From Paracoccaceae bacterium (GTDB taxonomy: Bacteria > Pseudomonadota > Alphaproteobacteria > Rhodobacterales > Rhodobacteraceae), in assembly GCA_024639125.1 (NCBI GenBank), contig JAHEJA010000001.1:78859-142858 (forward strand): 64,000 nucleotides of DNA. The letters are read 5' to 3'. Position numbers and translations under genes: made by a program. Shown here one piece after another: positions 1 to 8,492 of the stretch (within the stretch, counting starts at the first letter, position 1; every line of letters begins with the position of its first letter). The notes under the pieces were generated by a model, which was not told where the DNA came from, did not search any database, and saw nothing but the letters and a program-made list of their open reading frames with translations.

Positions 1-1758
1 TCTGGGGCTTCGGAAATTTTTCTAGATGACCGGCGTGTCGCGTTCTTGGCGCCTTTGCCAGAGCAAAGCGTGGTTGATATTGTTGATAATCGGTTAAATG
101 TTCCAGTCGACCTATCCCAAGATTTCGCGGTTTTGATTGATCCGGATAATCGCGCTCAAAGCGCGCGTGCCTTTACAATTGGTGCAGCACGGATCACTCC
201 ACGGAACTATTCCGTTCCGCGCGGTTGGCGTTTGCATCTTTATTCAGAAAGCTTTTTGTCAAAGGTTGATCTGGGTGAATTTACGCTTGGTGAAAATGAA
301 TTTAGCTTGGGGACACAAGTTATAGAAGCCTCTAACCCAGCCGAGATTACAATTGACGGTCGCCGCATTGCATTGTTGCCAGCAGGGGTTCATTTACACC
401 AATCTCAGATTGCGGCCCAACTTCGTAACAGTCTGGACCTTTACCCCCTATATTCGAGTGTTTTGACAAAGCAAGGTGGCACACTGTTCTTTAACACGTT
501 GCCGGTGCGATTGGACTCTTTGATTGGCAAAGAGTCGTCGTTCAATGTTTCCCCTGGGCAACGAATTGATATTTTCACAACCGCTTTTATGCGGGACGTT
601 TTTGATGAGGTTGAGCAAACTATTACCGCATTGGACGAATTGTCCGTTTCAAGCGAAGCGGATCAGTTGATTGATCAAGCTGCGGATAGCATTGTGAATT
701 CAAACGAATTGAATCAAACGACCAAGGTTCAAGAAAAAGAAAAAGTTAAAACGGCGCTGAATGGGTTGAAGGCGGCGGCAAAGCTGGTGTCAGGGGCTGT
801 TGAGCAACCTGGATTTTATCCAATAGCCGGTAATGTCACGCTTGCAGAAATCATCAGTGTTGCAAATGGCGTCCTTCCGACGGCTGATATTACACGGATT
901 GGTGTGCGATCCTATGTTGCCAATGCGTCGGGTGCAATGAATCTACGCGATAGCAAAAAAATTGATATCAAGTCCGTTCCTGCGCATAAAATTGTGTTGA
1001 AAGGCGACTTTGACGTTCAGGTGCCGACCTTTATCAACAATGCATCGGTTGGCCAAATTGTCCTAAGTGGCGAGGTTCAGCGCCCCGGTGAATATACATT
1101 TAGCCGCTCAGAAACGTTACATGATGTGATCCAGCGGGCAGGTGGGCTAACCCCTGTGGCTTATCCATTGGGCGCGGTCTTTACGCGTGACTCTTTACGT
1201 GCAGAGCAGACCGCTGCTAATTTGACCTTAGCGCGGCAAGTCGAGCAATCAATTTTGTCTTTGTCGCAAAGTGATCGTACTGGCGCCGGGGATCAAATTT
1301 CTGCAGTTTTGACTTTCGCAAAACAGCTCAAGTTATCCCCTGTATCAGGCCGACAAACAGTTAATATTGCGTTGCGGACCAAATCTAACCCAATTTACTT
1401 GCAAGATGGTGACAACGTGTTTGTGCCTCAGCGCCCATCGCATATCAGCGTAATTGGCAGTGTGTTTAGTCAGGTTTCAACCGAATTTAGCCCCAATAAG
1501 TCGCTGATGGATTATATATCGGATGCTGGTGGGTTTGACCGTATTGCGGATCAGAAAAAGGTATTCATGGTTCTTCCAAACGGGCAAAGCAAACCAATTG
1601 AATCTGCATCCGATGAAACAGTCATCATCCCGCCGGGGGCTGTTATTGTCGTTCCTCCGAAAACGGATAAGCTGACAGCGCTTGGTTTGACGGAAATTAT
1701 TTCTAAAATCTTAGGGAATATTGCAACATCTCTTCTTGCTATAAATGCAGTGAAATAG
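1..1758 (+). CDS. SLBB-domain polysaccharide export protein (5' end outside window)
   Basis: The reading frame is open from base 1, so the gene starts upstream of the window; the TTG at 46 is internal. The visible 585 residues contain three SLBB-like beta-grasp segments, each with a G-x-V-x-x-P-G-x-Y or related core, near residues 270 (EQPGFYPIAG), 357 (GEVQRPGEYTF) and 484 (VIGSVFSQ). A hydrophobic C-terminal helix spans about 560-584, as in Wza-type proteins where this helix lines the outer-membrane pore. The N-terminal part carries two similar segments (DDRRVAFLAPLP and DGRRIALLPAG), suggesting a duplicated fold. By family this is a periplasmic or outer-membrane component of capsule or exopolysaccharide export (Wza/GfcC-like). 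The next gene resembles YjbH/GfcD, the usual partner. Family assignment is firm; the polymer exported is unknown. Confidence 0.85.
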   Translation, partial: SGASEIFLDDRRVAFLAPLPEQSVVDIVDNRLNVPVDLSQDFAVLIDPDNRAQSARAFTIGAARITPRNYSVPRGWRLHLYSESFLSKVDLGEFTLGENEFSLGTQVIEASNPAEITIDGRRIALLPAGVHLHQSQIAAQLRNSLDLYPLYSSVLTKQGGTLFFNTLPVRLDSLIGKESSFNVSPGQRIDIFTTAFMRDVFDEVEQTITALDELSVSSEADQLIDQAADSIVNSNELNQTTKVQEKEKVKTALNGLKAAAKLVSGAVEQPGFYPIAGNVTLAEIISVANGVLPTADITRIGVRSYVANASGAMNLRDSKKIDIKSVPAHKIVLKGDFDVQVPTFINNASVGQIVLSGEVQRPGEYTFSRSETLHDVIQRAGGLTPVAYPLGAVFTRDSLRAEQTAANLTLARQVEQSILSLSQSDRTGAGDQISAVLTFAKQLKLSPVSGRQTVNIALRTKSNPIYLQDGDNVFVPQRPSHISVIGSVFSQVSTEFSPNKSLMDYISDAGGFDRIADQKKVFMVLPNGQSKPIESASDETVIIPPGAVIVVPPKTDKLTALGLTEIISKILGNIATSLLAINAVK

Positions 1759-1774
1759 CCAAACGGTGGGCGGG

Positions 1775-3307
1775 GTGATACAAAAGCGCATCATCAAATT
1801 GATCATAGCAGCATTCCTATTTGGAGTGCTGCCAAACATCGGATTTGCGAAAGCATGTGCCGACCATTTGATTTCCGAACGAAACCGTTTGTTCAAATCC
1901 CTGAATGTTTCAAATGAAAGCATTCTAGAAATTTCAGCTGGTGACATCAAAATTATCACGGGCACTGGAAAATCAGACCAAGTGCGAAATCGCTCTGGTG
2001 ATTATATCGAGGTCTATGAACTCGATGATAAACAGATCGTGTTAAAGCACATTGTGTTTTCAAAAATTTCGGACCGCACATGGTCTTTGACCGACGCCTT
2101 ATACGAAAATATGGGTGCATCGATTTTGGTCAAGGATGATTTTGTTTGGGAAATACGTGGTAACGATTTTGAACCGCTTGATTGTGCTGAGAAAAATGGA
2201 TTTTTTGAAAGACTATCATCAAGCCTTTTGACGTTTAAGCGTGGTGAAACCAGCGTTTTGAACATCGCGAAATCAGAATTATACACGCTAATTCTGGATG
2301 ATCCGGAAACATTATTCTCGATCAAAGATCGTATTGTCGTTGAAACTGATCTTTTACGTGACAAAGGGCTTCAGTCAGATATAGCTGACCGCCGTGCGTC
2401 AAATTCCAATTTTGAAACGTCCATCGAACTAAACCACCGGTCATTAGGGGTTCAAAAAATAGGCGTGACCATTCCAGCGCAAGAATTGGACACCGCAGTA
2501 CAGACAGGCGATGAATCAGCGCTCTTTTACCTAAGTGACTTTCATGGGCAGTCCCAAGAAGCAACCAAATCGGCGTTTTTGCGATTTAACCTTGGGGTTA
2601 CCTTGCAAGACGCATCACAGACACTGTTGCAAACCGACGTCTACGCGGCTTTGGGCGGGAACGTATTTGTTCAATCTGGCCTATCTTTGAGCACAGACAA
2701 ATTGAGTTCGAAAAAGTTAGCACTTGATCAGATGTTAATCGGGGCCGAAATCGATAGTGGTGCATTGGGATTTGCACGTTTTCGGGTGGGGCAATTTGAT
2801 GCCCAAAACCAAGGTTTCCTTGTCAGCGCCTATAAACCTGCGCGGTCCAGTGAAAAGCTGTTTTCCCTTCAGGCATATTTTTCGTCGGATCAATCCTGTG
2901 ACCAATGTACACAAACAGCCATCTCCATGAGCGTCCAAGAATTTAGGCCGCGATTTGGTGGATATTGGACAACGTCCGTGGATTGGGTGAAATCCCAAGG
3001 ACGTTATGATAAATCGACCCACTTTATGTTTGAAAAGCCAATCTTAAATGGGGCCCGCATATTTTTCACAGGAACATATGATCTAAGCCCTGACAATGAT
3101 CACGGATTTAGTTTTGGCGCGCATTTTCCGATTGCCTATTCAAAATCCAACAAGGCACCGATATATTTTGATAGCTCTATTCAAGCCAGAAAAGGGCGTT
3201 ATGTACCGCTTCGCGACTGGAGCCAGATGGACAGAGACATCTATATCTCTAATTCTAAAAACACGCTCGAGCGAAATTGGAAAAGCTATATGGATTTAGA
3301 TTTCTAA
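1775..3307 (+). CDS. YjbH/GfcD-like outer-membrane protein of exopolysaccharide export
   Basis: About 510 residues with a signal peptide (hydrophobic core IIKLIIAAFLFGVLPNIGFA, cleavage probably before KACAD). A long region then has alternating beta-strand character and ends in a terminal Phe, typical of an outer-membrane barrel. It starts 16 bases after the SLBB export gene, matching the yjbGH/gfcCD arrangement known from enterobacteria. No ATG is available. GTG at 1775 is preferred over GTG at 1766 because the G-rich GGTGGGCGGGG lies just before it, but either is possible. The two genes are surely co-transcribed. The 3' end overlaps the convergent H-NS-family gene by 12 bases. The function in polysaccharide secretion is inferred from family and context; the family's biochemical role is itself poorly defined. 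Confidence 0.65.
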   Translation: MIQKRIIKLIIAAFLFGVLPNIGFAKACADHLISERNRLFKSLNVSNESILEISAGDIKIITGTGKSDQVRNRSGDYIEVYELDDKQIVLKHIVFSKISDRTWSLTDALYENMGASILVKDDFVWEIRGNDFEPLDCAEKNGFFERLSSSLLTFKRGETSVLNIAKSELYTLILDDPETLFSIKDRIVVETDLLRDKGLQSDIADRRASNSNFETSIELNHRSLGVQKIGVTIPAQELDTAVQTGDESALFYLSDFHGQSQEATKSAFLRFNLGVTLQDASQTLLQTDVYAALGGNVFVQSGLSLSTDKLSSKKLALDQMLIGAEIDSGALGFARFRVGQFDAQNQGFLVSAYKPARSSEKLFSLQAYFSSDQSCDQCTQTAISMSVQEFRPRFGGYWTTSVDWVKSQGRYDKSTHFMFEKPILNGARIFFTGTYDLSPDNDHGFSFGAHFPIAYSKSNKAPIYFDSSIQARKGRYVPLRDWSQMDRDIYISNSKNTLERNWKSYMDLDF

Positions 3308-3604
3308 ATCTTTCAAGGTTTTTCCGGCATCAAGCTGATCTGACACCCAGTTTGGCCTGCGACCGCGCCCAGTCCATGTGTTGCTGTTATCATTAGGGTC
3401 TTTATATTTGGGCGCAATTTTGGGTCGCTTGGCTTTGGAATTGATTATCTGTTCAAGTGAATACCCAAGAGTTTTAGCATGATTTTCTAATTCAACACGT
3501 GCATTTTCCAAAGCACGTGTTTCAAAAGACGCAATTTCTTTTTCAACTTGGCGCTTGAGTGTTAATAATTGATCAAGTGAATATGTGCTTAAGTCCATGT
3601 TCAT
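3296..3604 (-). CDS. H-NS family nucleoid-associated protein (HvrA-like)
   Basis: 102 residues. The N-terminal half is a charged, heptad-like helix (residues 10-50) of the kind used by H-NS proteins to dimerise. The C-terminal half holds the DNA-binding core, with KYKDP near 66-70 and TWTGRGRRPNWV at 76-87; the GRGRxP loop enters AT-rich minor groove. This form (H-NS histone family, HvrA/Spb type) is standard in Rhodobacteraceae. GAGGG lies four bases before the first ATG; a second ATG two codons on is possible. It sits next to export genes that could be its targets, and the window contains very AT-rich and probably curved promoter DNA in the Tad locus. That link is inference only. Confidence 0.9.
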   Translation of the reverse strand: MNMDLSTYSLDQLLTLKRQVEKEIASFETRALENARVELENHAKTLGYSLEQIINSKAKRPKIAPKYKDPNDNSNTWTGRGRRPNWVSDQLDAGKTLKDLEI

Positions 3605-3767
3605 TTTCCCTCTTTAATCCAATTGGTGATATTGTGATACGGTTTAACGCGAAAAATGGATCTGTCTACTTATTTGCATGGCAATTAATATAGGTTATGA
3701 TTTATCGTATGGAAAACATTACTTTTTAAATTGCACACGACGTGAAACAGTCATTCAATTACCTTTT

Positions 3768-3773
3768 GAGGAG
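3768..3773 (+). promoter_or_regulatory. Ribosome binding site fixing the TTG start of uppS
   Basis: GAGGAG lies seven bases before TTG at 3781 and inside the longer open frame that begins with GTG at 3742. The GTG has no comparable purine-rich site. The protein from the TTG begins M-H-V-A-I-I-M-D, which fits the family's usual N-terminus. Confidence 0.75.
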
Positions 3774-3780
3774 AAATAAT

Positions 3781-4482
3781 TTGCACGTAGCTATTATCAT
3801 GGACGGAAATGGACGTTGGGCGACCAACCGAGGCTTGCCTCGTGTTATGGGGCACCGTCGCGGCGTTAAAGCCGTCGAAGATATCGTGAAATTTGCCCCC
3901 TCAATCGGCATCGATGTTATAACGCTTTACGCGTTTTCGACAGAAAACTGGAAACGCCCTGCCAAAGAAGTTGAAACGTTGTTTCGCCTGTTTAAATTCT
4001 TTTTTGTTCAAAAGGCCCAAGAATTTAAACGTTTGGGGTTCAAAGTGTGCTTCATTGGCTCACGTGTGGGATTGCCCGCAGCGATAACACAAACGATGGA
4101 TCATGTGTCCGACCTTACGCAGGATTGTCAGCGCATGACTGTTAACATTGCGATCAATTATGGTGGTCAGGCTGAAATTCTGGATGCGACAAAAATTATT
4201 GCACAACAGGTTGCAGACGGCACTTTGTCAGTGGATGATATAGACGAAACAGCATTCAGCAATGCGACGCATTTGGCGCATTGTGCCGCACCAGATCTTA
4301 TTGTGCGAACAGGTGGCGATGTGCGGTTGTCTAATTTCTTGCTATGGCATGTGGCTTATAGCGAGCTTAGTTTCTCTGATACACTTTGGCCTGATTATAC
4401 ACCTGCGGAACTTAGCGCTGTGGTAAATGACTTCGCCAGCAAAGACCGGCGTTTTGGCGGACTTACTAAAAAAGCAGTCTAA
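3781..4482 (+). CDS. uppS: Isoprenyl transferase (undecaprenyl diphosphate synthase)
   Basis: Makes the C55 lipid carrier diphosphate from farnesyl diphosphate and isopentenyl diphosphate for cell-wall and polysaccharide synthesis. About 233 residues from the TTG start. Motifs in order: HVAIIMDGNGRWA with the Mg-binding Asp, GHRRGV, YAFSTENWKRP, INYGG, IVRTGGDVRLSNFLLW and YSEL with the second Mg ligand. The arginines of RTGGDVR are kept; the usual Glu in that motif (RTSGE or RTGGE) is Asp here, a conservative change. In most alphaproteobacteria uppS sits between frr and cdsA; here it stands alone beside polysaccharide-export genes. It could be a second, polymer-dedicated copy or simply a relocated single gene. 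The window cannot decide. Confidence 0.93.
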   Translation: MHVAIIMDGNGRWATNRGLPRVMGHRRGVKAVEDIVKFAPSIGIDVITLYAFSTENWKRPAKEVETLFRLFKFFFVQKAQEFKRLGFKVCFIGSRVGLPAAITQTMDHVSDLTQDCQRMTVNIAINYGGQAEILDATKIIAQQVADGTLSVDDIDETAFSNATHLAHCAAPDLIVRTGGDVRLSNFLLWHVAYSELSFSDTLWPDYTPAELSAVVNDFASKDRRFGGLTKKAV

Positions 4483-4579
4483 CATTGACGTTTGTTATAG
4501 TAATGACAAGTCGCGTTCGTTTCTGGGACGTGTCCAAAGCTATTTCGCATACCCCTTTGTATCAACAAAAGTAACCCTC

Positions 4580-4606
4580 GGTTCAGAGGCGTAGGTCTCT
4601 TGGACC
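4580..4606 (+). other. Hairpin in the leader between uppS and the chemoreceptor gene
   Basis: GGTTCAGAG (4580-4588) pairs with CTCTTGGACC (4597-4606) with one G-T wobble and one bulged T around an eight-base loop. It lies about 98 bases after uppS and 119 bases before the chemoreceptor ATG. There is no clean T run after it, so it may be a weak terminator or a leader structure. The rest of the gap (4483-4724) shows no gene and no promoter I can defend. Confidence 0.35.
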
Positions 4607-4724
4607 AAGCGTTAAAAGTTTCCTTTTCGATGCCGTTAGCAGACTCGAAGCGTTTCACGCATGCAGCTTGGCCCCAATCTTGCTGTGTGTGTGTATCGCC
4701 TGGTCATTCGAAAGGTAGGCTGTC

Positions 4725-6869
4725 ATGCTTAACAAAATTACAATCGCAAAAAAGTTGCCCGCGCTATTTGCGATTATGACGACATTTTCCGTCGTCGTCG
4801 TCGGGCTTTTATCGTATCTTGAAACCTCGCGCACTCTTGAAAACGACGTTTTCGCTAAGCTCAAATCAGTTGAGCAATCCATTGGGAAATCTATCGATCG
4901 TGATTACAAACGGATCGAAGCAGATTTGAATGTCATTGCCGGCACGGGCATGACTGAAGATGCGTTTACGCGTTTGGGCGCTGGGTTTGAAAATATTCGT
5001 CGAGAAGGCGGTAACCCAAAAGACTTTCTCCAGGCGTCATATATCCGCAACAACCCTTTCCCACTTGGCGAGCGTCAGTTAGCTGACACTGTTGATGATG
5101 GTAGCTATTATTCCAAATTCCATAGTAAATATCACGATTGGTTCCGTACGATGTTAACGGAATATGGCTATTATGATATCTTCTTGGTGTCGCCAGAGGG
5201 GGATGTTATTTACTCTGTGATGAAAGAAGGCGACTTTGCTGAAAATATCAACTCACCTATCTTAAGCGATACGGGTTTAGCATTAGCTGTTGAGCGTGCC
5301 AAAAGTTCAAAGATTGGGTTGACCACTTTTGAACCATACGAAATTTCTAACGGAATTTTGGCATCATTTATAGCCTTGGAAGTAAAGGATCAATTTGATG
5401 CTTTGTTGGGCACATTGGTTTTGCAGCTTGATCCTGCACCATTTCAAGCCACAATTTCCTACGAGGCAGGCTTTGACGGATTAGCCAAAGCTTTTGTGAT
5501 TGGCGCCGATGGTTTGATCAAGTTCAGTTCGGGTGTAGAGCCGAATTCGCCTGAATCCGCACCGGATTTCTTTTTGAATTCAAAATTGCTGCAATTAACG
5601 TTTTCCGGGGTCAACGATGTTGACATCACGACAGACCCTGCGAATGGTCGAAAAATGATAACCTCTTATGGTTCGCATCCACACTTTGGCGTGGACATGG
5701 GGCTTATTTGGCAGGTCGATTATAATGAAGCTATGTCAGCGGTCAGCTCATTACGCAACAAGATCTTGTTGGTTGCGGTTGCAACGATGTTGGTTGTCGC
5801 TTTGTTAGGCTTATGGCTGGCCCGGTCTATTTCTGTTCCGTTAACATCCTTGCAGACTGGACTACAGCGTTTCGTATCTAGTGGCGATTTAACCATTCGC
5901 GTTGGCACGTCTGCCAAAGACGAAGTTGGGTCATCCACACGTGCCGTTGATGAAATCCTTGAAATGACACAACGTACATTGATCGGCATCAAAGATGGTA
6001 ATGATACGGCGTCTGAAGCTGCCGAGAAAATGATGAGCGCGGCCAAAGTGATGGCTGCAAATGCCGAAGTGCAATCATCTTCTGTTGAAGAGCTGTCATC
6101 CTCTGTTGAAGAAACAGAAAGCCAGGTTTTGTCGAATGCGAATGCTGCGAAAGAGGCAAATGATCTGGTTGTTGGAACATCTGCAGTCGTTCAAGATGGT
6201 AAGGAAAAGATCAATCGCATGGTTGACTCGATGGACCGTATCAAGGCGTCGTCAGAAGATATTGCCAAAATCATCAAAGTGATCGATGAAATTGCGTTCC
6301 AAACCAACTTGCTTGCTTTGAATGCCGCTGTTGAAGCTGCGCGTGCAGGTCAGCATGGTCGTGGCTTTGCAGTTGTGGCTGCCGAAGTGCGCAACCTTGC
6401 AGGACGCTCCGCAAAAGCGGCTCAGGAAACATCTGAGTTGATCGTCGGCTCATCAAAGCGCGTTGAAGCAGGTGTCGAGGTGTCAAACCAAGCACGTGAA
6501 GCATTTGACAAAATTGCAGATGATATTTCCCAAGTCACCGAGCTTGTTGGTAAAATTACCATGGCAAGTGATGAACAAGCGCGTGGCGTGACGTACATCA
6601 ACCGGGCCATTCAGGAAATTTCTGACGCAGCAATGACCAATGCTGTACGTGCCGAAGAATTGACTGTGGTCGCAGACGAATTGAGCACATCAAACGACAT
6701 GGTTCGTCGTCAGATTTCTCAGTTTGATTTGGGCGCTGCTGCGAACCGGACGCGTCGACCTTCTGGGAAAGCGACGACCAAAGCACCAGTCGAAAAAGCA
6801 CCTGTGGCAAAATCATCTGGCGATGTTGCCAAGGTCGATCATGACGAACGCGGTTTCGGCCGTTACTAA
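4725..6869 (+). CDS. Methyl-accepting chemotaxis protein with periplasmic sensor domain
   Basis: 714 residues. TM1 spans about residues 11-30. A roughly 310-residue periplasmic region, by size and look a double-Cache-type ligand domain, follows. TM2 lies around 344-366, then a HAMP segment, then the long cytoplasmic coiled coil. The hairpin tip that contacts CheA and CheW is easily seen (IAFQTNLLALNAAVEAARAG, near 522-541). The tail is Ala/Lys/Pro-rich and ends ERGFGRY, without the NWETF-type pentapeptide used to tether CheR and CheB in enteric receptors. AGGTAGG precedes the ATG. No other chemotaxis genes are nearby. The gene is monocistronic, with a strong terminator behind it. The ligand cannot be read from sequence. 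Confidence 0.95.
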   Translation: MLNKITIAKKLPALFAIMTTFSVVVVGLLSYLETSRTLENDVFAKLKSVEQSIGKSIDRDYKRIEADLNVIAGTGMTEDAFTRLGAGFENIRREGGNPKDFLQASYIRNNPFPLGERQLADTVDDGSYYSKFHSKYHDWFRTMLTEYGYYDIFLVSPEGDVIYSVMKEGDFAENINSPILSDTGLALAVERAKSSKIGLTTFEPYEISNGILASFIALEVKDQFDALLGTLVLQLDPAPFQATISYEAGFDGLAKAFVIGADGLIKFSSGVEPNSPESAPDFFLNSKLLQLTFSGVNDVDITTDPANGRKMITSYGSHPHFGVDMGLIWQVDYNEAMSAVSSLRNKILLVAVATMLVVALLGLWLARSISVPLTSLQTGLQRFVSSGDLTIRVGTSAKDEVGSSTRAVDEILEMTQRTLIGIKDGNDTASEAAEKMMSAAKVMAANAEVQSSSVEELSSSVEETESQVLSNANAAKEANDLVVGTSAVVQDGKEKINRMVDSMDRIKASSEDIAKIIKVIDEIAFQTNLLALNAAVEAARAGQHGRGFAVVAAEVRNLAGRSAKAAQETSELIVGSSKRVEAGVEVSNQAREAFDKIADDISQVTELVGKITMASDEQARGVTYINRAIQEISDAAMTNAVRAEELTVVADELSTSNDMVRRQISQFDLGAAANRTRRPSGKATTKAPVEKAPVAKSSGDVAKVDHDERGFGRY

Positions 6870-6891
6870 AAATTGACTTTTGAATGACATT

Positions 6892-6923
6892 AAGGCTGGG
6901 CAAATACTTGCCCAGCCTTTTTT
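6892..6923 (+). terminator. Rho-independent terminator of the chemoreceptor gene
   Basis: A perfect ten-base stem (AAGGCTGGGC at 6892-6901, GCCCAGCCTT at 6910-6919) with an eight-base loop runs directly into a T tract. It begins 22 bases after the stop codon and ends before the next gene's start. Confidence 0.92.
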
Positions 6924-6958
6924 GTTGTGCAACATCATGTGGACGGGTGGGATACAGG

Positions 6959-7906
6959 ATGCGATTTATTATGAAATTTACAAGAAAACCATTACACGCG
7001 GTACTATTTGTTGCCCTATTAGGCAGCTTGTGTGCCCCTTTGACTGCGCAGGAACGGGATCGCACATTTGTCGGCTATGGTCGTTTGCTGACCAACGATT
7101 TGCTTGGCGATGGACATGATCGTTGGCAAACGGGGTCGCTGCAAACCAGCCGCGTTTGGGCTCCGCATCGGCCGGATATTGTCCCCACAAGATTTGGTGA
7201 CATGATAGAATTTCGCTTGAATGCTCAGGTCACGGCCCCTTGGGATTTAACGCGCGACGCGTTCGGGGATCGCAAGTTTGGTACGGCTTTGACATTTGGT
7301 GTTCACACACATTTCCAACCCAATCACTGGGAATATATCCTTGGTTTAGAAACGAGTATTTTAGGCAAAAAGAATGGCCTGGAAACAATACAATCAACGA
7401 TCCACGATTTGGTGGGGGCCGATCAACTTTCACAGTTTGTAACAAAAAATCAGATAAAATCCCAAGTTCTCTTGGGCGGGGTCGCCGAAGCAAGTCGCGA
7501 TTTTGATTTTTCTGACAGGTTGCGCATGGTGCCTTTTGCCGAGCTGCGATTTGGTATGGAATCTTTGGTGCGGTTTGGTGCGGATATCAACATTGGACAC
7601 ATTGCCAAACGCGATTTTGCAATTCGCGATGCAGTAACAGGTTTCAAATATGCAACGGTTATTCATCCAGAGCAGGGGACATCGTTTATTTTAGGGGCTG
7701 ACACAGCTTTTGTTCAAAACTCTGCATTTTTGCCAAGCGATGGTTGGGCGCAGCTTACCAATATCCGTCACCGCGTGCGTGCGGGTGTTTTGCACAAAGG
7801 CAAGCGGATAGATTGGTTTTATGGCGCAACATGGCTGAGCCCTGAATTTGATCAACAGGCGTCTGGCCAAATTGTCGGGTCGCTTCGAATTGATCTAAAG
7901 TTCTGA
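6959..7906 (+). CDS. LpxR-type lipid A deacylase family outer-membrane protein
   Basis: About 315 residues with a signal peptide (core HAVLFVALLGSLCAPLTA, cleavage before QERD) and a beta-barrel-like body ending in Phe. The start of the mature protein, GRLLTNDLLGDGHDRWQTGS, matches the LpxR (DUF2219) signature. In Salmonella LpxR the Asn-Asp pair, a Ser and a later His form the active site; the Asn-Asp, a Ser in TGS, and a His in FGVHTH are all present. The enzyme removes the 3' acyloxyacyl chain from lipid A at the cell surface. ATG 6959 follows GGTGGGA at good spacing; ATG 6971 is the alternative, and the open frame further upstream runs through the preceding terminator and is rejected. The stop abuts that of the convergent thioredoxin gene. 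Confidence 0.82.
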   Translation: MRFIMKFTRKPLHAVLFVALLGSLCAPLTAQERDRTFVGYGRLLTNDLLGDGHDRWQTGSLQTSRVWAPHRPDIVPTRFGDMIEFRLNAQVTAPWDLTRDAFGDRKFGTALTFGVHTHFQPNHWEYILGLETSILGKKNGLETIQSTIHDLVGADQLSQFVTKNQIKSQVLLGGVAEASRDFDFSDRLRMVPFAELRFGMESLVRFGADINIGHIAKRDFAIRDAVTGFKYATVIHPEQGTSFILGADTAFVQNSAFLPSDGWAQLTNIRHRVRAGVLHKGKRIDWFYGATWLSPEFDQQASGQIVGSLRIDLKF

Positions 7907-8470
7907 TCACTCTGCAGTGAGTGCGCTAAGAACCGCAATGGCGTCTTGGCTTGCCCAATCTGCATCCCCGCGTAGGCGCGCGATTTCCTGTCCGTCTGGG
8001 GACAGAATGATTGTCATCGGCAAGCCCAATATCGCCATTTCGCGCGCAATCCGTTGTTTTGGATCCTGGAATTTAGGAAGGTTTGACACTTTGATTTTGT
8101 CAAAAAAATCGGCAATGGCAGCAGGAGAATTGCGACCGGTTGCAAGAGTGACGACTTCGAATGTATCGCTTTGAAGTTGGGTTTGTAGTTCTGACAAGCC
8201 GGGCATTTCTTTGCGGCACGGCGCACACCAAGTGGCCCAGAAATTCACAAGGACGTATTTTCCAGTGTAATCTGCAAAAGCAAACTCTTGTCCGTTTTCA
8301 TCTACAAAGGACAGGTTGGACACGTCTTTGGGGTCTGAATGAAAATTCAGCTTTTTCATATCGCCATTTAGCAGGGGTGTAATTTGTGCGTAATTGGGGT
8401 TTTCTGCAAAGGCAGTATTTGCACCCAAAGCAAAGGCCGTATAAAGAGCCAAAGTTAATACAAGACGCAT
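7907..8470 (-). CDS. TlpA-like periplasmic thioredoxin
   Basis: 187 residues. A signal peptide ([21 protein letters not shown]) is followed by a TlpA/ResA fold with the redox motif WCAPC near residue 80, preceded by VLVNFWAT, and the cis-Pro segment [10 protein letters not shown]. Such proteins keep periplasmic thiols reduced, often for cytochrome c or cytochrome oxidase copper-site maturation. The start is ATG 8470, with GGAGG four bases upstream; an in-frame start further out would overlap argH. It diverges from argH with a gap of only 22 bases, an arrangement common in this bacterial group. Confidence 0.92.
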   Translation of the reverse strand: MRLVLTLALYTAFALGANTAFAENPNYAQITPLLNGDMKKLNFHSDPKDVSNLSFVDENGQEFAFADYTGKYVLVNFWATWCAPCRKEMPGLSELQTQLQSDTFEVVTLATGRNSPAAIADFFDKIKVSNLPKFQDPKQRIAREMAILGLPMTIILSPDGQEIARLRGDADWASQDAIAVLSALTAE

Positions 8471-8492
8471 AGATCCTCCGAAAGGCAAAGTA

